A stretch of DNA of 64,000 nt from Pseudomonas sp. ISL-84 (GTDB lineage Bacteria; Bacillota; Bacilli; Bacillales; Cytobacillaceae): contig JAGGRA010000028.1 of NCBI GenBank assembly GCA_018613035.1, positions 124,001-188,000 on the forward strand, written 5' to 3'. The position numbers and the translations under genes were made by a program. The notes beneath the pieces are model-generated. The model did no database searches. It saw nothing but the letters and a program-made list of their open reading frames with translations, and was not told the DNA's origin. Every line of letters begins with the position of its first letter. Position 1 is the stretch's first letter. This document shows positions 59,638-64,000 of the stretch, piece by piece.

Positions 59638-60828
59638 TTAAATAATGCCCATATTTTTGCCGACTTTTTCGTAAATAGCAATGGCGTTATCCAGCATCTC
59701 TTTCGTATGAGCTGCAGACGGCATGTTTCTGACACGCCCTGTTCCTCTAGGAACTGTAGGGAATACGATTGACTTTGCATATACGCCTTCTTCATTAAGC
59801 TTTTTGCTGAATTCCTGGGTTTTAACTTCATCTCCAATAATGCAAGGAGTAATAGGTGTTTCGCTGTCACCAATATCAAACCCTAATTTCTTAAGGCCAT
59901 CTTTTAAATAGTTGGCGTTTTCCCATAGCTTTTCATTCAGCTCCGTACTTTCCATTAATAGCTCAATGGTTTTTATGCTGGCAGCTACATCCGCAGGTGT
60001 AAGTGATGTTGAGAATAAGAATGGTCTGCTGCTTACTTTCAGCCAATCAATTAAATCCTTCTTGCCGGCCACATATCCGCCGACAACACCGATTGCCTTT
60101 GAAAGTGTCCCAATTTGAAAATCAATTTTATCGGAAAGTCCAAAATGCTTAACCGTTCCCGCACCTTTTCCTAAAACACCAGAACCATGGGCATCGTCTA
60201 CATAAGTGATAAGATCAAATTCTTCAGCAATTTCGACAATCTCTGGCAGCTTTGCAATATCTCCATCCATTGAGAAAACGCCATCAGTGATCACCATGAT
60301 TTTGTTGTATTGGCCGGACTCCTTTGCTTCTTTCGCTTTTGCTCTTAGGTCGTCCATATCTGAATGGTTGACCCGAATAATTTTTGCTTTGGAAAGACGG
60401 CAGCCATCAATAATGGAAGCATGGTTTAATTCGTCAGAAAGAATGGCATCATTTTTGTCCATAACTGCGGAAATCGCAGCCATGTTGCAATTGAATCCTG
60501 ACTGATATGCGATTGCTGCCTCTGTATGTTTGAATTCGGCAAGCTTTTTTTCAAGCCTTGTGTGCAGCTCAAGTGTTCCATTGATTGTGCGGACCGCACC
60601 TGCCCCAACTCCATATTTTTCAACTGCTTCAATTGCAGTCTTCTTAAGTCTTTCGTCTGTTGCCAAACCTAAATAGTTATTGGAGGAAAGATTGATTAAC
60701 TCTCTGCCGTTGATTTTAATAATCGGACCATTTGGACTTTCAAGGGGGTCAATCACATTGTAAAGCCCTCTGCCTTTCAAATCCTCCAGGTTATCTTTTA
60801 AAAAAGAATCTAAAGTTTTGCTTGTCAT
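59638..60828 (-). CDS. kbl: Glycine C-acetyltransferase (2-amino-3-ketobutyrate CoA ligase)
   Basis: 396 residues, fold-type I PLP enzyme of the alpha-oxoamine synthase family. Blocks: [29 protein letters not shown] [24 protein letters not shown]-like [23 protein letters not shown] and the PLP Lys region [18 protein letters not shown]. It cleaves 2-amino-3-ketobutyrate with CoA to glycine and acetyl-CoA. AGGAGGATTTTTAA precedes the ATG. It is upstream of the threonine dehydrogenase gene. Confidence 0.93.
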   Translation of the reverse strand: MTSKTLDSFLKDNLEDLKGRGLYNVIDPLESPNGPIIKINGRELINLSSNNYLGLATDERLKKTAIEAVEKYGVGAGAVRTINGTLELHTRLEKKLAEFKHTEAAIAYQSGFNCNMAAISAVMDKNDAILSDELNHASIIDGCRLSKAKIIRVNHSDMDDLRAKAKEAKESGQYNKIMVITDGVFSMDGDIAKLPEIVEIAEEFDLITYVDDAHGSGVLGKGAGTVKHFGLSDKIDFQIGTLSKAIGVVGGYVAGKKDLIDWLKVSSRPFLFSTSLTPADVAASIKTIELLMESTELNEKLWENANYLKDGLKKLGFDIGDSETPITPCIIGDEVKTQEFSKKLNEEGVYAKSIVFPTVPRGTGRVRNMPSAAHTKEMLDNAIAIYEKVGKNMGII

Positions 60829-61212
60829 TTAAAAATCCTCCTATACATTTTTTATTAGATGTCGCCAACTCATAAACAATTGTTTTTCTAGAGCGGACAT
60901 TGAATTTACTGATCAGATAAGGCTATGTAAAGGTTTCACAATCATTACTTTATCACATTTTTTTATTTTGTACACTTATGGAGGACACAGTTTTATAAAA
61001 GTTCCTGTTTTATTAGTTTGTCCCTTTAACCCAAAGAGTTTCATTATTAATTAAAATTGTTGCTTTTATATATATACAATTTTAAGAACGCCAACCTACG
61101 TTCACTATGTTGAATAAATATACGTAAAATTGAGCTGTTTACTCTATCTAATCCAAGGGAACGAATTCTACATAGTAAATTGGTCAGGCTTAAAGCCTAT
61201 GGAGGTTAAAGA
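60829..61212. other. Divergent promoter region, kbl and arcA
   Basis: About 384 AT-rich bases between divergent genes. Near 61109 TTGAATAAATATACGT loosely resembles an ArgR/AhrC box (CATGAATAAAAATTCAAG) but with several mismatches. I see no gene or known RNA element. Confidence 0.35.
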
Positions 61213-62448
61213 ATGAAACACCCTTTAAATGTTACATCGGAAATTGGAGAGCTAAAAACGGTTCTTTTGCATAGGCCGGGGAAAGAAATTGAAAACTTAA
61301 CTCCCCAATATTTAAAAAGGCTTTTATTTGATGATATTCCCTTTTTGCCTGCAATTCAAAAAGAACATGATTATTTTGCAAACATTTTAAGCAATCGGGG
61401 GATTGAGGTCTTATACCTGGATAAGCTTATGACAGAAGCAATACAACATGAAGAAGTACGCCTTTCTTTTATTGAAAAGGTTTTATGTGAAAGCCAATCT
61501 AATATAAACGGATCCTATAAAACGGTGAAGGAGTATTTGTTATCCCTTCCTGCAGATGAATTAGTCAGCAAGGTAATGGCTGGTGTCGTGAAATCAGATA
61601 TTGATCAGGAGAAAAAAGTCCATCTTCATGAGCTTATGCCTGACCATTATCCATTTTATTTGGACCCGATGCCAAATCTTTATTTTACCAGAGACCCGGC
61701 AGCAGTTATTGGCGAGGGGATTACCATTAACCGCATGCATGAACCGGCAAGGAGAAGAGAATCCATCTTTATGGACTACATCTTGAATCACCATCCCCGT
61801 TTTAAAAAGCATGAAATACCAACATATTTTAAGCGGGATGATATTTATTCGCTTGAAGGCGGGGATGAACTTGTTCTTAGTGATGAGGTCGTTGCAATCG
61901 GAGTAAGTGCGAGAACATCCGCACAGGGTATTGAAAAGCTTGCGCGGGAATTATTCAGCCGCCAGGCAGCCATAAAAAAAGTGGTTGCCGTTGAAATACC
62001 GAAAATAAGGGCGTTTATGCACCTTGATACTGTGTTTACGATGATTGATCACGATAAATTCACCTACCATCCTGCAATAGAAGACAGTAACGGCAGTATG
62101 AAGATCTACATACTGGAACAGGAAAAAGATTCAGATCAATTAAAAATCACAGAGAAAAACTCTTTTACAGAAACGCTAAAAGAAGTATTAAATCTCGATG
62201 AGCTAATACTAATCCCTTGCGGAGGGGGCTGCCCAATCGCCTCTGCACGGGAACAGTGGAATGACGGCTCCAACACTCTCGCCATCGCTCCCGGCATTGT
62301 CGTCACCTATGATCGCAACTACGTCTCCAACGACATCCTCCGCCAAAACGGCGTAGAAGTCATCGAAATCCTAAGCTCAGAGCTATCAAGAGGCCGCGGC
62401 GGCCCAAGATGCATGAGCATGCCAATATTGCGGGAAAATATCAGCTAA
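61213..62448 (+). CDS. arcA: Arginine deiminase
   Basis: 411 residues. It hydrolyses arginine to citrulline and ammonia. Visible parts: [16 protein letters not shown] at the start, [44 protein letters not shown] with its His, and the catalytic Cys in [13 protein letters not shown]. The usual partners arcB, arcC and arcD do not follow; a terminator comes next. The last 170 bases are clearly richer in C and G than the rest of the gene. TGGAGGTTAAAGA precedes the ATG. Confidence 0.94.
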   Translation: MKHPLNVTSEIGELKTVLLHRPGKEIENLTPQYLKRLLFDDIPFLPAIQKEHDYFANILSNRGIEVLYLDKLMTEAIQHEEVRLSFIEKVLCESQSNINGSYKTVKEYLLSLPADELVSKVMAGVVKSDIDQEKKVHLHELMPDHYPFYLDPMPNLYFTRDPAAVIGEGITINRMHEPARRRESIFMDYILNHHPRFKKHEIPTYFKRDDIYSLEGGDELVLSDEVVAIGVSARTSAQGIEKLARELFSRQAAIKKVVAVEIPKIRAFMHLDTVFTMIDHDKFTYHPAIEDSNGSMKIYILEQEKDSDQLKITEKNSFTETLKEVLNLDELILIPCGGGCPIASAREQWNDGSNTLAIAPGIVVTYDRNYVSNDILRQNGVEVIEILSSELSRGRGGPRCMSMPILRENIS

Positions 62449-62449
62449 T

Positions 62450-62483
62450 AAATTCGGGTGGTACCAGGTACCACCCGAATTTT
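62450..62483. terminator. arcA terminator
   Basis: Perfect stem AAATTCGGGTGGTACC / GGTACCACCCGAATTT with a 2-base loop, two bases after the arcA stop. Confidence 0.88.
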
Positions 62484-63029
62484 GTCGAATGAACATTAAG
62501 CAATTGCAAGTTTATTCTATTGCCTGATGATCATTGCTAAATATCTATTCACTTGTTTCTTCTATAAGATATACCCTTCTCTTTAGCTTATATTGAAGTA
62601 CACGGTAAAATAGTTTAGGCTTGGCTGTTTTCTTTGTTTCCTTTCCCCTGGTGCCTTGCCATTTTATCAAGGTAGTTGCCAAAGCTTAGCCACCGCTGAA
62701 GCAATATAACCTCCTTCCATACCTCTTTACAAGATCAAACCCCAGTCCTTTTTCAGAAAATTCCTCTGTTCCTATTAATTCAATGACCTGTGTGTAGATA
62801 TGGAACTTTATTGGACCGGCAGACAGCCTTCCCCAATCTCTTTAACCCTGCTTTTATGGGCCGTTCACACTTTTCCACCTCAAAAATTAAATAAGTGAAC
62901 TAAATTTTCAAAAGCTGTTCTTTTAAAGAACAACCTTAATATAAATATACTAATGCCCTTAAAACAAGCATCTATTTTAACATTCGTGAAGTATTTATAA
63001 AAAACTACTTATTAATAATTTATTTTTAT
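62484..63029. other. Intergenic region with possible decayed gene
   Basis: About 545 bases. On the minus strand between about 62880 and 62540 short protein-like pieces appear in different frames (FHIYTQVIELIGTEEFSEKG, then RWLSFGNYLDKMARHQGKGN) broken by stops and frame changes. They look like the remains of one gene, which I cannot name. The rest is AT-rich promoter DNA for katA. Confidence 0.35.
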
Positions 63030-63044
63030 TTATAATTATTATAA
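63030..63044. promoter_or_regulatory. PerR box of katA
   Basis: TTATAATTATTATAA is a perfect match to the PerR palindrome TTATAAT-N-ATTATAA. A promoter follows: TTGATT (63052) and, 16 bases later, TATCAT with an upstream TG (63071-63079). It implies peroxide-inducible expression. Confidence 0.88.
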
Positions 63045-63125
63045 ATAAGTATTGATTTTATATTGAGAAATGTTATCATTATTTTTGTAAGTAAGCTATT
63101 AAACTATTTATGAGGTGATTTAAGA

Positions 63126-64000
63126 ATGAAGAATAACAACAACCTTACTACGAGCTGGGGCGCACCTGTAGGCGATAACCAAAATTCAATGACTGCCGGC
63201 TCACGCGGGCCAACCTTAATCCAGGATGTACATTTACTTGAAAAACTTGCCCACTTTAACAGAGAGCGCGTGCCAGAGCGTGTTGTTCATGCCAAGGGTG
63301 CTGGCGCACATGGCTATTTTGAAGTAACTAATGACCTCACAAAATATACAAAAGCAGCCTTTTTATCAGAAGTGGGAAAACGCACACCCATGTTTATCCG
63401 CTTTTCGACTGTAGCAGGAGAGCTTGGTTCTGCTGATACAGTCCGCGACCCGCGCGGTTTTGCGGTTAAGTTTTATACTGAAGAAGGAAACTACGACCTG
63501 GTTGGAAACAATACTCCTGTATTCTTTATCCGTGATGCGATCAAGTTTCCTGATTTTATCCATACACAAAAACGCGACCCTAAAACACACCTGAAAAACC
63601 CGACAGCTGTTTGGGATTTCTGGTCCCTTTCACCTGAATCACTTCACCAGGTAACAATTTTAATGTCAGACCGCGGCATTCCTGCAACACTTAGACATAT
63701 GCACGGTTTCGGAAGCCATACATTTAAGTGGGTTAATGCTGAAGGTAAAGGCGTTTGGGTAAAATATCACTTTAAGACAGAGCAAGGCGTTAAGAATCTT
63801 AGTGTAGAAGCTGCAGCTAAAATGGCTGGTGAAAATCCTGATTATCATACAGAGGATTTATTTAATGCGATTGAAAATGGAGACTTCCCATCATGGAAGC
63901 TATGTGTGCAGATTATGCCATTAGAAGATGCGAACACTTACCGGTTCGATCCATTTGATGTAACAAAGGTTTGGTCACAAAAGGACTACCCATTAATCGA
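63126..64000 (+). CDS. katA: Catalase, N-terminal part (runs off the window)
   Basis: The first 291 residues of a monofunctional haem catalase. The frame is open to the window end. Signatures: [20 protein letters not shown] with the distal His, [40 protein letters not shown] and [15 protein letters not shown]. It breaks down hydrogen peroxide. TGAGGTGATTTAAGA precedes the ATG, and a PerR box lies about 80 bases upstream, as for B. subtilis katA. Confidence 0.95.
   Translation, partial: MKNNNNLTTSWGAPVGDNQNSMTAGSRGPTLIQDVHLLEKLAHFNRERVPERVVHAKGAGAHGYFEVTNDLTKYTKAAFLSEVGKRTPMFIRFSTVAGELGSADTVRDPRGFAVKFYTEEGNYDLVGNNTPVFFIRDAIKFPDFIHTQKRDPKTHLKNPTAVWDFWSLSPESLHQVTILMSDRGIPATLRHMHGFGSHTFKWVNAEGKGVWVKYHFKTEQGVKNLSVEAAAKMAGENPDYHTEDLFNAIENGDFPSWKLCVQIMPLEDANTYRFDPFDVTKVWSQKDYPLI

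Noticed and set aside
1..64000. CRISPR arrays, prophage genes, complete IS elements
   Set aside because: No regularly spaced repeats, phage structural genes or transposase genes were found.

Overview
The window comes from the chromosome of an aerobic, spore-forming member of the Bacillaceae (Bacillus, Cytobacillus or Mesobacillus type). Five small spore protein genes or relatives (sspN, tlp, sspO, sspP, a cotM-like gene) point to this. So does a gene order that matches the Bacillus subtilis parE-parC, plsY, yneQ-yneP, tlp-sspN, yneN and citB neighbourhood. Most genes on the left half are on the minus strand.

Layout: 1-9600 holds a staygreen-like gene, a secreted protein, an alanine-type symporter, parC-parE with a LexA-type box, a CoA-binding protein and a tandem acetyltransferase. 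9692-24376 is a minus-strand catabolic block. It has a xanthine-type permease, a cyclic amidase, a cysteine hydrolase, UbiX/UbiD, three hexameric and one pentameric bacterial microcompartment (BMC) shell proteins, two proteins of unknown role, an adenine-deaminase-like enzyme, a cyclase-family hydrolase, a DUF1989 protein, an M20 amidase and a guanine-deaminase-like amidohydrolase. Divergent from it, 25018-34746 is a plus-strand purine oxidation block: a CodY-like box, a guanine-class purine riboswitch, the xanthine dehydrogenase subunits with maturation factors, an adenine/hypoxanthine-type permease and a true adenine deaminase. 35000-54000 is mostly syntenic housekeeping and sporulation DNA ending in aconitase. 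54300-64000 holds sspO, sspP, selA, a cotM-like gene, an N-acetyltransferase, a threonine-to-glycine operon (kbl, tdh), arginine deiminase and the start of katA behind a PerR box.

My main reading is that the two divergent blocks form one purine-using system. Adenine and guanine are converted to xanthine by deaminases and xanthine dehydrogenase. A BMC-associated pathway then opens xanthine without going through urate. The enzyme classes fit the clostridial route xanthine, ureidoimidazole carboxylate, aminoimidazole carboxylate, aminoimidazole, imidazolone, formiminoglycine, glycine. No uricase or allantoin genes and no aldehyde-metabolosome core enzymes are present. The step assignments are inference.

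A second theme is selenium. selA is present, and two genes broken by an in-frame TGA (a HesB-like protein and a SelW-like protein) each carry a hairpin at the right distance after the TGA, so both look like real selenoproteins. A third is a family of about 230-bp MITE-like repeats, seven copies in 64 kb. Four have clear 8-bp target duplications, and three abut genes so closely that the repeat supplies the last base of the stop codon.
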